Notes under the pieces: model-generated
The model's input: only the letters and a program-made list of their open reading frames with translations
What the model was told of the DNA's origin: nothing
The model's database searches: none
Part shown: positions 20,138 to 29,185 of the stretch, piece by piece
Layout of the letters: each line of letters opens with the position of its first letter
Position numbering within the stretch: position 1 is the stretch's first letter
Made by a program: the position numbers and the translations under genes
Origin: Lachnospiraceae bacterium
Lineage (GTDB): Bacteria; Bacillota_A; Clostridia; Lachnospirales; Lachnospiraceae
NCBI GenBank assembly: GCA_021770615.1
Contig: JAETQR010000011.1
Coordinates: forward strand, 32,906-96,905
DNA length: 64,000 nucleotides
Direction: 5' to 3'

Positions 20138-20175
20138 CGTTATTAGGAAAAAATTCTTTAAACTCACTATACAAC
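20116..20175 (-). repeat. Exact 60-bp duplicate of an internal uvrB segment
   Basis: Every base matches 16681-16740, in the same orientation, covering uvrB codons for [19 protein letters not shown]. The flanks differ on both sides. Copy B of the repeat has only a diverged 20-bp version of the shared end. Confidence 0.95.
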
Positions 20176-20299
20176 CTCTCTTTCATTTTGAAAATTAATT
20201 ATAATTCCCAAATCATGTAAATATTTCTCATTTACTCATACGTCAATATCCAAAATGTATAAAACAATTATTACTTTTGATCTTTACCTTTTCAAATAT

Positions 20300-21403
20300 C
20301 TATTTTGCATCTGCCTCTTCTATCCACTGCCGCAACTTATCTTGTAGCAGTTTCTTGTCTGGCAAATACAATTTATATTCGGATGCATATATATTGGCAT
20401 CTTGTGGCAGTGTAATCTCCACCAGTGCGTCATTATTCTCTTTACATAACAGAATACCAATCGTTGGATTTTCATCTTCCAATTTTTCATAACGATCATA
20501 ATAATTTACATACATCTGCATTTGTCCAATATCCTGATGTGTCAATTTATCCACTTTCAAGTCAATCAACACATAACAGCGAAGAATACGATTGTAGAAA
20601 ACTAAATCCACATAATAACTATCCTCATTAAAAGTAAAACGTTTTTGCCTGGATTCGAACAGATATCCTTTTCCCATTTCCAACAAAAATTTTTGCAATT
20701 TATCAATGATTGCTGTTTCCAAATCTGTTTCTGAATACTTCGTTTTTTCTTCCATTCCTAAAAATTCTAATACTGTTGGCTGTTTTACAATATCTTCTGG
20801 TTTTGTAATGATATTACCTTCCCTCGCTAACTGTAAAACAGCCTCTTTATCTCGGCTAATCGCTAACCTTTCATAAAGGCTGGAATTATATTGTCTCTGC
20901 AAAGTACGAACACTCCATCCAGATCTTGCTGATTCAATTTCATAGAAACTTCTTTCATCTTCATTTTCTATTCTCATTAATTGCAGATAATGTGACCATG
21001 ATACTATAAAGGGCGGTTTCTTTTCGAAAAAGCTAAACACTGTTTCGCTTTTTTCAACAGCAAACAGGTTAAACACTGTTTCGTTAATTCTATCCTTATA
21101 GGTCAGATAAAACTTCCGTGCATTTTTCAAACTATCCTCCGAAAATCCTCTTTCAAAATTCTTTTTCAGTTCTTCTGATAGCCTTTTAATAACCTGACTG
21201 CCATATCTTGCTCTCGATTCGCCTTTTTGTTGCACTTCTATAATCCATTTTCCAATAGCATAATAAGTAAGTAATTGTATCATATTCACTTGTTGAACAG
21301 CAATATTTCTTGCATGCTTCACTAGAGCTATTGTCTCGGCACATAGTCTTTCGATCGCTGTATCCTCATTAGTTAATACCTCTGTTTTTTGACTATGGTT
21401 CAT
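20300..21403 (-). CDS. DUF1016/YhcG-family protein with PD-(D/E)XK nuclease domain
   Basis: 367 residues. The N-terminal DUF1016_N region (about 15-190) includes YYAIGKWIIEVQQKGESRARYG, FSEDSLKNARKFYLTY, SWSHYLQLMRIENEDERSFYE and SGWSVRTLQRQYNSSLYERLA. The C-terminal nuclease domain has YYVDLVFYNRILRCYVLIDLKV near 265-290, that is D-x(n)-DLK where many relatives have ELK, then GQMQMYVNYYDR. The family is often found with restriction-modification and other defence genes and is predicted to cut nucleic acid. The ATG follows AAGGAGG. A 23-codon frame starting at 21443 runs out of frame across this start; I do not call it. Confidence 0.88.
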   Translation of the reverse strand: MNHSQKTEVLTNEDTAIERLCAETIALVKHARNIAVQQVNMIQLLTYYAIGKWIIEVQQKGESRARYGSQVIKRLSEELKKNFERGFSEDSLKNARKFYLTYKDRINETVFNLFAVEKSETVFSFFEKKPPFIVSWSHYLQLMRIENEDERSFYEIESARSGWSVRTLQRQYNSSLYERLAISRDKEAVLQLAREGNIITKPEDIVKQPTVLEFLGMEEKTKYSETDLETAIIDKLQKFLLEMGKGYLFESRQKRFTFNEDSYYVDLVFYNRILRCYVLIDLKVDKLTHQDIGQMQMYVNYYDRYEKLEDENPTIGILLCKENNDALVEITLPQDANIYASEYKLYLPDKKLLQDKLRQWIEEADAK

Positions 21404-21798
21404 CTTTAACTGCCTCCTTGTTCGCTACAATATCCTTTTCCCCACATTTCTTCTCAAACGCCATTATTTCTGCTATTTTGTACTATCTTATGTTACCTGA
21501 TCCATTACACAAACTCCACCCGCCCGCCTAATGTCATTTAATCCATATTCCTCTATCTTGTCCACAAAATACGATACATTCAACACCAAATAACACTAAA
21601 TAACGCGCTTTTCGCCCATCTGTAAATCAAGAGACAACATACTCCACGGATTCAAAATAATCCACAAAGCTTCTTCCTTTATGAATTCATTTATCCGTTT
21701 CACCATTTACTTGTTATAGTATAACACGATTTATAAAAAAAGTACAGAAGAAAATAAAACATTTGTTCTGAATATTTGTTCTTTCTTGGGTGCACTTC
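21404..21798. other. Non-coding right end of the island
   Basis: 395 bp between DUF1016 and the radical SAM gene, holding repeat copy B (21500-21649) followed by AT-rich sequence with direct TTTATAAAAAAAG-type tracts. No gene, integrase or attachment repeat could be recognised. Confidence 0.6.
21500..21649 (-). repeat. Island repeat, copy B
   Basis: Partner of 19974-20137. It ends in GAGACAACATACTCCACGG, a diverged form of the uvrB beta-hairpin coding sequence also found at the end of copy A. Confidence 0.72.
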
Positions 21799-22683
21799 TC
21801 ATTTCATCCCGATATCCCAGAGACTTAATTGTCTGGCAAAAACTTTTTCTTCAAAAGTATTCAGATACCGGAAGATCTGTTCGTTATTATGAACAATCCC
21901 GCTCTTTCTGCATTTCTCATAAAATAATTTCATCAGGCAGGTGCTGTTCGGACTCTCGATCATATATTGATTTCCGTATGTTCGTATATATTTCTCTTTT
22001 AACTTGGGAAACAGACAGTCTAACTGCTCATAAAAATACTCTCTGCTGCCTTCCCGGAGTGTCATCCCCATTCCAAAGCAAATCACACCATAGACTTCTG
22101 CTTCGATGCACATATCTAAAATGCCGGAAATATTATCCTCCGTATCATTGATAAACGGCAAAATCGGTGTCAACCATACAATCGTAGGTATTCCTGCATC
22201 CCGCAGCCGTTTCAACACCTCAAAGCGTTCTCTTGTCGTGCTCACATTCGGCTCAATTTTTCTGCACAAATCTTCATCATAAGTAGTTAAAGTCATTTGT
22301 ACAACACATTTTGTCTTTTCATTTATTTTTTGTAAAAGATCTAAATCCCGCAAAATGCGGTCTGATTTTGTAATGACCGTAAATCCAAAACCATGCTCAT
22401 AGATCAAATGCAGAGCCTTTCTGACATTTCCGGTTTCCATTTCCAAAGGGATATAGGGGTCGGTCATCGATCCTGTACCGATCATGCATTTTTTCCGTTT
22501 ATGCATAAGAGCATACTCTAACAAATTAATTGCATTTTCTTTTACTTCAATGTCTTCAAAAGCGTGTTCCATATGATAACATCTGCTTCTGGAATCACAA
22601 TAAATGCAGCCATGAGAACAGCCGCGATACAGGTTCATTCCGTTTTTTGAAGATAATATTCCTTTTGCTGTCACAAAGTGCAT
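21799..22683 (-). CDS. Radical SAM protein, SplB-related (COG1533 type)
   Basis: 294 residues. The cluster-binding CxxxCxxC is C22-C26-C29 in YRGCSHGCIYCDSRSRCY. MIGTGSMTDPYIPLE near 68 and VITKSDRILRDLDLL near 100 match SPL-like radical SAM proteins, followed by VQMTLTTYDEDLCRKIEPN. These use S-adenosylmethionine and a [4Fe-4S] cluster to start radical chemistry. True spore photoproduct lyases repair UV-damaged spore DNA, but this shorter branch has no agreed substrate, so nearness to uvrAB is only suggestive. It seems monocistronic, after the terminator of the GGDEF gene. Confidence 0.82.
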   Translation of the reverse strand: MHFVTAKGILSSKNGMNLYRGCSHGCIYCDSRSRCYHMEHAFEDIEVKENAINLLEYALMHKRKKCMIGTGSMTDPYIPLEMETGNVRKALHLIYEHGFGFTVITKSDRILRDLDLLQKINEKTKCVVQMTLTTYDEDLCRKIEPNVSTTRERFEVLKRLRDAGIPTIVWLTPILPFINDTEDNISGILDMCIEAEVYGVICFGMGMTLREGSREYFYEQLDCLFPKLKEKYIRTYGNQYMIESPNSTCLMKLFYEKCRKSGIVHNNEQIFRYLNTFEEKVFARQLSLWDIGMK

Positions 22684-22756
22684 TCGTCCTGTCCTTTCTT
22701 ATTTTTATAATTTTTTGTGCGTCCTTTGTTTTTCAATCCTTACATTCAAATACGCT

Positions 22757-22787
22757 AAAAGCGACAGAGCTTTTAACACTCTGCCGC
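22757..22787 (-). terminator. Terminator after the GAF-GGDEF gene
   Basis: Minus strand GCGGCAGAG pairs with CTCTGTCGC (one G-T pair) around a 9-nt loop and is followed by TTTT. Confidence 0.65.
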
Positions 22788-22806
22788 TGTCCGCAAATAC
22801 TTATTT

Positions 22807-23775
22807 CTATCTCTCATTTGCCATATAAAACTGCTTCTTATCCAGATACATCTGGCGGTCAGCTTCCTCTACGACCATGCCCGCATCATCCGGCTCTTCC
22901 AGAAAACTGACACCGATCGCTGCGCTGCAGTCATGTCGTCCATCCAACTCCATCCGAAGCTGGTTCTCCAGTTCATTCAGTCTCCTCTTAGAAATATCCT
23001 GACACAGCACGACAAATTCATCGCCTCCCAGACGATATACCGGAAACTCTCCGGCGGCCAGGCTGACGATCTGATAAACACGGCGGATCAGATTGTCACC
23101 GGCCTCATGGCCATTCGTATCATTCATCTTTTTTAACCCGTTGATATCGATGAAAAATGCTCCCAGCGATGATAGCTCTTTATTTGTATCCGGCATCGTG
23201 TCACGAATAAACGCGTTCCGGTTCAGGGCTCCGGTCATACCGTCGGTAAATCCGATCTTTTCCAAATAATCCTCCCTCTTCTTTCTTTCGATCAGAGACT
23301 GGAAAAAATAAGCAAGCATTTTCAGAATATTGGAAATCTCATCCAGTTTTCCCGCTTTGGGATTATCTACACCAAAATACCCCACAAGCCGTTCCTTTTC
23401 CATGATAGGAACTGTGATGAGCGAATGGATATTTTGTGGTTTCAAAATAGAATACTCCTCCGGGGCACTCTCTTTTATCTGTTCAATATCCTGGATGATG
23501 ACACATTCATTGCGGGAAAAAAACGGCATCCATCTGTCAATAATAGCTACCGGAACATTCTGCAGGGATTCGATCTCCTGCGAAATACCCTCCGCGCACC
23601 ACTCATACGTATTATCCATCAAATTTCTATGGACACGGAATATATATGTGCGTTCTGCACCTAAATGTTTTCCAAGGATTTCAAGCGTGTTATTGATCGC
23701 CACGTCGGTTTCTACCGAGGAATACATCATTTTAATACACTCCATAAAAACCTGTTCCTGTTCTTCTCTTCTCAC
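22807..23775 (-). CDS. GAF-GGDEF diguanylate cyclase
   Basis: 322 residues. Residues about 15-160 form a GAF sensor domain (AERTYIFRVHRNLMDNTYEW, SLITVPIMEKERLVGYFGVDNP). A GGDEF domain follows: GFTDGMTGALNRNAF near 170, FFIDINGLKKMNDTNGHEAGD near 207, and the active site YRLGGDEFVVL near 247 with the signature intact. It should make cyclic di-GMP from two GTP. No RxxD inhibitory site is seen at the usual position before GGDEF (SLAAGEFPVYRL). No membrane segment, so it is cytoplasmic. The start is GTG at 23775 with GGAAAGCGGAAC upstream. Confidence 0.92.
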   Translation of the reverse strand: MRREEQEQVFMECIKMMYSSVETDVAINNTLEILGKHLGAERTYIFRVHRNLMDNTYEWCAEGISQEIESLQNVPVAIIDRWMPFFSRNECVIIQDIEQIKESAPEEYSILKPQNIHSLITVPIMEKERLVGYFGVDNPKAGKLDEISNILKMLAYFFQSLIERKKREDYLEKIGFTDGMTGALNRNAFIRDTMPDTNKELSSLGAFFIDINGLKKMNDTNGHEAGDNLIRRVYQIVSLAAGEFPVYRLGGDEFVVLCQDISKRRLNELENQLRMELDGRHDCSAAIGVSFLEEPDDAGMVVEEADRQMYLDKKQFYMANER

Positions 23776-23808
23776 GTTCCGCTTTCCTTTCTTTGTGATA
23801 TCTTTTTT

Positions 23809-23837
23809 ATTATACCATTTCTTTCGGGAATACGGAA
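23809..23837 (-). promoter_or_regulatory. Possible promoter of the GAF-GGDEF gene
   Basis: Minus strand TATAAT (23809-23814) with a weak -35 (TTCCGT, 17 bp upstream). Confidence 0.4.
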
Positions 23838-23873
23838 TACCTAATTAAGAGAAAAAACATTCTTTGGCCGGAC

Positions 23874-24194
23874 TCACACAATCTCGTTTACATGCTCTCC
23901 GGTTCCCTGCATTCTTCTGCGGATCCCATCATCCTCTCTCTCACAACCTTCATCCTCCGCTTTCCCCTTATCTTCTGCCCTTTCCTGCTGTCTCACCATC
24001 TGCAGCTGTCTTAGGAGTGTACTTTTCTGCTTCTCAAGCTCCTTCTTTCTACTCTGTTCTTCATCAGACAGCTCTTCTTTTTTTCCCAGTTGTTCCAATT
24101 TCTTTGTCACTGCCTGGATTTCCCTCTGCAGCCTTACTATTTCATTTTCAACCCCACTCCTGCCTGCATTGTGCCCTGTTCCCTGTATCCTCAT
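23874..24194 (-). CDS. FlxA-like coiled-coil protein
   Basis: 106 residues, ATG at 24194 after AAAGGAGG. Residues about 15-70 form one strong heptad-type coiled coil (NEIVRLQREIQAVTKKLEQL, SRKKELEKQKSTLLRQLQMV), a pattern of FlxA-like proteins; the remaining tail is charged. Function is unknown. It follows the sensor kinase gene by 84 bp on the same strand. The plus-strand frame over it is a shadow rich in Ser, Pro and Phe. Confidence 0.6.
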   Translation of the reverse strand: MRIQGTGHNAGRSGVENEIVRLQREIQAVTKKLEQLGKKEELSDEEQSRKKELEKQKSTLLRQLQMVRQQERAEDKGKAEDEGCEREDDGIRRRMQGTGEHVNEIV

Positions 24195-24278
24195 AATAAT
24201 GTTCCTCCTTTGGATTTTATAATAATCCTATCGGAACATCCACGTTTCCTCTATACCCCTTTGTCCCCATATGTCATT

Positions 24279-25595
24279 TCAATGTTCTGAAATGATAAGC
24301 AATATACACAAACGGAAAAAATCAGCCCCCACTGTAGTTTCTATCTTTCCTTTATATTTCTGCGCCGTCTTTTCAATATTACACAATCCGGTTCCCCACT
24401 GAAAGCCTTCTATACTCTTCGCGCTGTTCTCTACTTCTATCATAAAAAAAATCCCTTTGCGGACAGAGCGGATGTTTATATACCGCTTTCCTGTCTCCAT
24501 CCTCCGGCAGGCGTCTGTCGCATTATCGATGGCATTCGCCAATACAACACACAGATCAAGTTCCTCCCACAAGTTTTCCCCCGGCAATTTAAGCTCACAG
24601 CTGATCAGGATCCCGGACTGCTCCGCCATGCCAAGTTTATAACTGAGCAGTGCGTCAACGCTTGCATTTCCTGTATTGCACATGCTGGAAAGCCCATCCG
24701 TGATCCCCTGCAGCTTATCCAGATAGTGCTCTGCCCCCACGGTGTCTCCCCTTTTCAAAAGCTGGTGGATCACCGTAAGATGATTTTTCCAGTCATGCCG
24801 TAATGACTTTGTCGCTTCCACTCTCAGGATACACTCTTCAATATAACTTTTCTGCATAGAGATCTGCGTCCGGAATCTGACCACTTCCTGCTCTTTTTTA
24901 GAAAACTGCAGCACCCTCTGAAACGCTTCCAATGTCAAAAACAGACAGATTATCCCCGTAAAACAGAAAAAGAGGGAAAAAAGTGTTCTTATGTACGATG
25001 GCAATACAAACATCACACTTCCTGACCGTATATCGATCCGGGATGTCATATTCCAGTATCCTGTATCTCTGGTGAGCCCCAGAACCAGCATGAGAAGTGC
25101 CGCAGGCAAAAAAAACATTCCCAGATAGCGGTCCCACCCTGCAGGCCGGATATGATACCGCTTCCTTAACAAATAGTAAAATACGGATAACAAAACCAGA
25201 TCCATGGATAAATAAAGTACCGTAACGGCCTGATATACAGCCACCTGCATTTCCCCCGGATAAAAAAGCAGAAACAAAGAAGACACCATCCCCTGTGTGA
25301 GCTCTGGAAGCATATACATCAATAATCCGGTAAAAAAAACAGTTTGTACCGGCTGTCCCAGACAGAACCAAACATAGATAAAAGAAACGACCAGACAGGA
25401 CGCCGCCATGATCTGGTCATTCCCTTTCCATTCTCCCTGGAAAGCAGTAACATTTAAAATCAGAAGCACCATCAATGCAGACAGGCACAGGATGCTGTCC
25501 CGGCAGCGAAATTTTTCATTCAGGAAGTCTGATGAAAACCTCATATTGATGAAACAAAACATTTCATAATAAATGATCATACTTATTTCTGCCAT
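24279..25595 (-). CDS. AgrC-like sensor histidine kinase (GHKL family)
   Basis: 438 residues. About six hydrophobic segments lie in residues 30-235. A linker helix (FSKKEQEVVRFRTQISMQKSY) leads to the H-box SLRHDWKNHL near 265, the N-box ANAIDNATDAC near 350 and a short G-box WGTGLCN near 400. This is the architecture of quorum-peptide kinases that pair with LytTR regulators. The start at 25595 overlaps the end of the regulator gene by 13 bp; ATG 25580 is possible. No agrB or agrD peptide gene was seen nearby, so the signal is not known. Confidence 0.86.
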   Translation of the reverse strand: MAEISMIIYYEMFCFINMRFSSDFLNEKFRCRDSILCLSALMVLLILNVTAFQGEWKGNDQIMAASCLVVSFIYVWFCLGQPVQTVFFTGLLMYMLPELTQGMVSSLFLLFYPGEMQVAVYQAVTVLYLSMDLVLLSVFYYLLRKRYHIRPAGWDRYLGMFFLPAALLMLVLGLTRDTGYWNMTSRIDIRSGSVMFVLPSYIRTLFSLFFCFTGIICLFLTLEAFQRVLQFSKKEQEVVRFRTQISMQKSYIEECILRVEATKSLRHDWKNHLTVIHQLLKRGDTVGAEHYLDKLQGITDGLSSMCNTGNASVDALLSYKLGMAEQSGILISCELKLPGENLWEELDLCVVLANAIDNATDACRRMETGKRYINIRSVRKGIFFMIEVENSAKSIEGFQWGTGLCNIEKTAQKYKGKIETTVGADFFRLCILLIISEH

Positions 25596-26308
25596 TCCTG
25601 CCCCACGCTTTCTCTTTGCATATATTTCATCGCCGCACTGGCAAACTCCCTCTGGCGGAGTCTGGATACCGGAACCATTTCCCCATTTTCCATCATGAGG
25701 TTTCCCTCACAAAACTGGCGGATCTGTTTTAAATTCACTAAAAAACTGCGGTGGCACCGAAAAAAATATCCCGGCAGTTTCTGTTCTACATTTGAGATCG
25801 AATCATAATACTCCACAACTTCCCGACCACAATGAATGTATATTTTCCGCTTGATCACTTCAAAATAATAAATTTCCCGCAACGGGATCCTCCTATGAGT
25901 ATGTCCCGAAGAAATGATAAAATACTGGTTCTCTTTCTCTGCCATCTTTGTCATCAGGCGATCCAATGTCCGGAACAATTTTTCATCCGGAACCGGTTTG
26001 ACCAGATAATTGGCGGCCTCTACTTCAAACGCATCAAAAACAAAGTCCTTTAATACCGTTAAAAATACGATCTGGCATCCGGTCTTTCTCTTTTTCAGTT
26101 TTTTGGCTGCTGCCATGCCGTCCATACCATCCAGCTTGATATCGAGAAAAATGAGATCAAGCTTCTTTTTACTCTCCAGCAGTTCTTCTGCCGATACAAA
26201 AGGAACGATCTGAAAAGAATGGCCATGTTTCTTTCCATAACATGTGATTTTCTGCTCCAGCTCACACCGCATATATTTCTCATCATCACATATTCCAATA
26301 CAGATCAA
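25583..26308 (-). CDS. LytTR-family response regulator
   Basis: 241 residues. The receiver domain has the acidic pair DDE near 8-10, phospho-acceptor Asp in LIFLDIKLDGMDG (about 55), Thr in VFLTVLKDF and Lys in NYLVKPVPDEK. The LytTR DNA-binding domain (about 140-232) shows REIYYFEVIKRKIYIHC and PGYFFRCHRSFLVNLKQI. The start is TTG at 26308; upstream AAAGGGTGAT matches the 16S rRNA tail. It lies 20 bp after glpK, on the same strand. Direct repeats for its binding were not found in the window. Confidence 0.9.
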   Translation of the reverse strand: MICIGICDDEKYMRCELEQKITCYGKKHGHSFQIVPFVSAEELLESKKKLDLIFLDIKLDGMDGMAAAKKLKKRKTGCQIVFLTVLKDFVFDAFEVEAANYLVKPVPDEKLFRTLDRLMTKMAEKENQYFIISSGHTHRRIPLREIYYFEVIKRKIYIHCGREVVEYYDSISNVEQKLPGYFFRCHRSFLVNLKQIRQFCEGNLMMENGEMVPVSRLRQREFASAAMKYMQRESVGQEWQK

Positions 26309-26328
26309 AAAATCACCCTTTCGTCAGA

Positions 26329-27831
26329 TCATTTCCAAATATCCACTTTCTCATCCACACACCGCTCCACTGCCCTTCTCCATCCGTTTAGAAGTTCCGT
26401 CCTTTTTGACTCCTCCATCTGTGGTTCAAATCTCCGGGACAATGACCAGTTTTTCTTTATATCTTTCAGACTACTCCAGTAGTTCACTGCAAGTCCTGCC
26501 AGATAGGCAGCCCCCAGTGCCGTCGTCTCAATACAGGATGGGCGGTGGACACATGCCCCGAGGATATCCGCCTGAAACTGCATCAGAAAGTTATTGGAAC
26601 AGGCACCCCCATCCGTCTTTAAAGAAACTAACGGCAGGCCGGAATCTTGTTTCATCACCTGGACAAGGTCATACACCTGATATGCCAGGGATTCTACTGT
26701 GGCACGAACGATATGATTTCTTCCGGCACCTCTTGTCAGTCCCGTGATGATCCCTCTCGCCTCCGTCTCCCAATATGGTGCTCCCAAACCGGTAAACGCA
26801 GGAACCACATACACCCCTGCGGTATCCTCCACGGCCAGACAACAGGTCTCTGACTCCGCCGCTGTCCGTATCAGCCTCATTTCATCGCGCAGCCACTGAA
26901 TCGCCGCCCCCGCCACAAAGACGCTTCCCTCGAGGGCATATGGTGGCCTTTCGCCGATGCCGGCTGCCAGTGTCGTGAGCAGCCCATGCTCCGAAACAAC
27001 CGGTTCTTTTCCTGTATTCATTAAAAGAAAACAGCCCGTCCCATACGTATTTTTCATTTCTCCCGCCTCAAAACAGCACTGCCCGAAAAGTGCCGCCTGC
27101 TGATCTCCGGCGATACCTGCGATCGGAATCTCTGTTCCTGTAAGCGCCCTGTCACTGTAACCATAAATCTCACTGGAAGGACGCACTTCAGGAAGCATGC
27201 TTAAAGGAATGCCAAAATATTCCAATGCCTCCGGATCCCATTGAAGCCTGTGGATATCATAAAGCATCGTCCGTGAAGCATTTGTATGATCTGTCACATG
27301 GACTTTTCCACCGGTTAATTTCCAGATCAGCCAGGTATCCACTGTCCCAAAAAGCAGTTCTCCCTGCTCTGCCTGCTCCCTGGCCCCCGGTACATTTTCC
27401 AGGATCCACACGATCTTGGTCGCAGAAAAATAAGCATCTGGTATAAGGCCTGTCCGCTGCCGCAGCGTCTGACCGAAACCATCCTCTGACAGTTGCGCGA
27501 TCTTGTCCGAGGTACGCCGGCACTGCCATACAATAGCATGATACACCGGTTTCCCTGTCTTTTTATTCCAGACGATCGTCGTCTCCCTCTGATTTGTGAT
27601 CCCAATCCCTGCGATATCCTCTCCCGACACCCCGAGCTTGCTCATCGCCTCCGTCATGACACTGAACTGACTGGACCAGATATCCACCGGATCATGTTCC
27701 ACCCAGCCGGGTTTGGGATAGATCTGCCGAAATTCTTTCTGTGCCATACTGCATATGGTCCCTTCCCTGTCAAACAAAATACAACGTGAACTGGTCGTCC
27801 CCTGATCCAGTGCTATCATATATTTTTTCAT
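26329..27831 (-). CDS. glpK: Glycerol kinase
   Basis: 500 residues, full length FGGY kinase. [17 protein letters not shown] at the N-terminus, [27 protein letters not shown], the adenosine site and the signature [20 protein letters not shown] near 340, and [19 protein letters not shown] near 400. It phosphorylates glycerol to glycerol 3-phosphate in the cytoplasm. His232-type regulation by PTS is not testable by eye. glpF and glpD are not beside it; the teichoic-acid precursor gene tagD is far downstream in this window, so a link is only thematic. ATG follows GAGGGGAAACAAGA. Confidence 0.96.
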   Translation of the reverse strand: MKKYMIALDQGTTSSRCILFDREGTICSMAQKEFRQIYPKPGWVEHDPVDIWSSQFSVMTEAMSKLGVSGEDIAGIGITNQRETTIVWNKKTGKPVYHAIVWQCRRTSDKIAQLSEDGFGQTLRQRTGLIPDAYFSATKIVWILENVPGAREQAEQGELLFGTVDTWLIWKLTGGKVHVTDHTNASRTMLYDIHRLQWDPEALEYFGIPLSMLPEVRPSSEIYGYSDRALTGTEIPIAGIAGDQQAALFGQCCFEAGEMKNTYGTGCFLLMNTGKEPVVSEHGLLTTLAAGIGERPPYALEGSVFVAGAAIQWLRDEMRLIRTAAESETCCLAVEDTAGVYVVPAFTGLGAPYWETEARGIITGLTRGAGRNHIVRATVESLAYQVYDLVQVMKQDSGLPLVSLKTDGGACSNNFLMQFQADILGACVHRPSCIETTALGAAYLAGLAVNYWSSLKDIKKNWSLSRRFEPQMEESKRTELLNGWRRAVERCVDEKVDIWK

Positions 27832-27874
27832 TCTTGTTTCCCCTCTTTACATCATTCCACCTTCGACTCTTTTA

Positions 27875-29068
27875 TCAGGAACCACGGATTATTTGCAGCG
27901 CCATTTTCAACGGTTCGTCCTTGCTCTCATCGTAGTCTCCCTCCGCTTCATACTTAACTTCCACGTCCGGCGTAAGTCCCTTTCCATGTATGCTCACACC
28001 ACCCGGAAGAAAATACTCCGCCGTCGTCAGCTTCACTCCGCCCCCGCACGACCGCTCCAGAGACAATACGGTCTGGACGATCCCTTTGCCAAAACTTTTC
28101 GTCCCCACAAGTTTTGCCGCTCCTCTGGCCTGCAGCGTCCCTGCAAACACCTCAGAAGCACTGGCGCTGTTTTCATTCATAAGAACAACAACCGGCTTAT
28201 CATAGCTTTTTTCATCCGTCGAATGATATGTCTTATCCCCATCCTTTTTGCTCTTTTCCGTGATCAGTTCTCCTTCCGGAAGGAGCTCATCCAGCATAGC
28301 GAGCGCTGCATCGAGCGAGCCGCCGCCATTATCCCTGACATCAACTACCAGTCCTTTGATCTTATCATTCCGGTAATTTTCCACAGCGATCTCAAACTGG
28401 CTGGAAGTCTCTTTATCGAATTCAGACACCTTGATATAACCTGCGTCGCCATAATTTTCAGAATTTACGGAGACCACTTTGATTTCCCGGCACACGACCT
28501 CTTTGTCCATTGTCTCTGTCTTTCCTTCAGAATCCGTTCTTTCAATACCAAGCACGATCGTGCGTTCTTTATTGTCCTCTGTCTTTATCATAGACACTAC
28601 ATCATCGATCGTGGTACCTGTAACTTCCTTTCCATCTACAGATAACAGTTTATCTCCTTTTTTTATCCCCGCCTCTTCCGCCGGGCCTCCCTGTGTTACT
28701 TTTTCCACAAGGATCGAACCGTTCTCATCCTGCCGCAGGGACACACCAATCCCTACATAAGAACCATTTATTCCATTCATGACTTCCTGATATTCTTCCT
28801 CCGTATAATACTGGGAATACTTATCTCCCAACGCATTCACCATTCCCTTTATCCCGCCATTAATGAGGTCTTCATCCTTTATTTCTCCCTGATAAAAGTC
28901 ATCAATACATTTTTCTACAACTTTTGTTTTGTCATACAACTGCTGGGAAGCCGAACCCGGAATATAAAGATGAATGCCAAAATATCTGGCGGCTGAAACC
29001 GCCCCGATTGCCACCACAAGACCAAATAACGTTCCAAAAATAAATCCTTTTCTTCTTTCCTTCGACAT
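27875..29068 (-). CDS. S41-family C-terminal processing peptidase (CtpA-like)
   Basis: 397 residues. One N-terminal membrane segment (about 8-27), then a PDZ domain about 100-190 (SYVGIGVSLRQDENGSILVE, GGPAEEAGIKKGDKLLSVDG). The protease domain has VDVRDNGGGSLDAALAMLDELL, MNENSASASEVFAGTLQ (catalytic Ser in ENSASASE, about 297) and KSFGKGIVQT (catalytic Lys, about 322). It cleaves C-termini of proteins outside the membrane. It sits 117 bp after the M23 hydrolase gene; in several bacteria Ctp proteases control division-associated murein hydrolases, so processing of that partner is a fair inference. Confidence 0.93.
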   Translation of the reverse strand: MSKERRKGFIFGTLFGLVVAIGAVSAARYFGIHLYIPGSASQQLYDKTKVVEKCIDDFYQGEIKDEDLINGGIKGMVNALGDKYSQYYTEEEYQEVMNGINGSYVGIGVSLRQDENGSILVEKVTQGGPAEEAGIKKGDKLLSVDGKEVTGTTIDDVVSMIKTEDNKERTIVLGIERTDSEGKTETMDKEVVCREIKVVSVNSENYGDAGYIKVSEFDKETSSQFEIAVENYRNDKIKGLVVDVRDNGGGSLDAALAMLDELLPEGELITEKSKKDGDKTYHSTDEKSYDKPVVVLMNENSASASEVFAGTLQARGAAKLVGTKSFGKGIVQTVLSLERSCGGGVKLTTAEYFLPGGVSIHGKGLTPDVEVKYEAEGDYDESKDEPLKMALQIIRGS

Positions 29069-29185
29069 ATGATCAGCTCCTGATATTGGGATGATTTTAT
29101 TTGCACTGAATTCATTCGCACTCTGCCCCGCCTCCTATATGCAAAGCACGCCTGTGTCTCTTCCGGCAAAACCGTGCCTGGCTCG

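Larger units (their letters stand above)
19746..20299. other. Non-coding island gap with palindrome, repeat copy A and uvrB fragment
   Basis: 554 bp between RhuM and DUF1016. It holds a 26-bp perfect palindrome (19925-19950), a 6+6 inverted repeat TTAGAT-ttcc-ATCTAA (19949-19964), repeat copy A (19974-20137) and an exact copy of 60 bp of uvrB (20116-20175). A 68-codon open frame at 19870-20076 lacks a good ribosome site and I do not call it a gene. The rest is AT-rich and shows nothing else. Confidence 0.75.
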
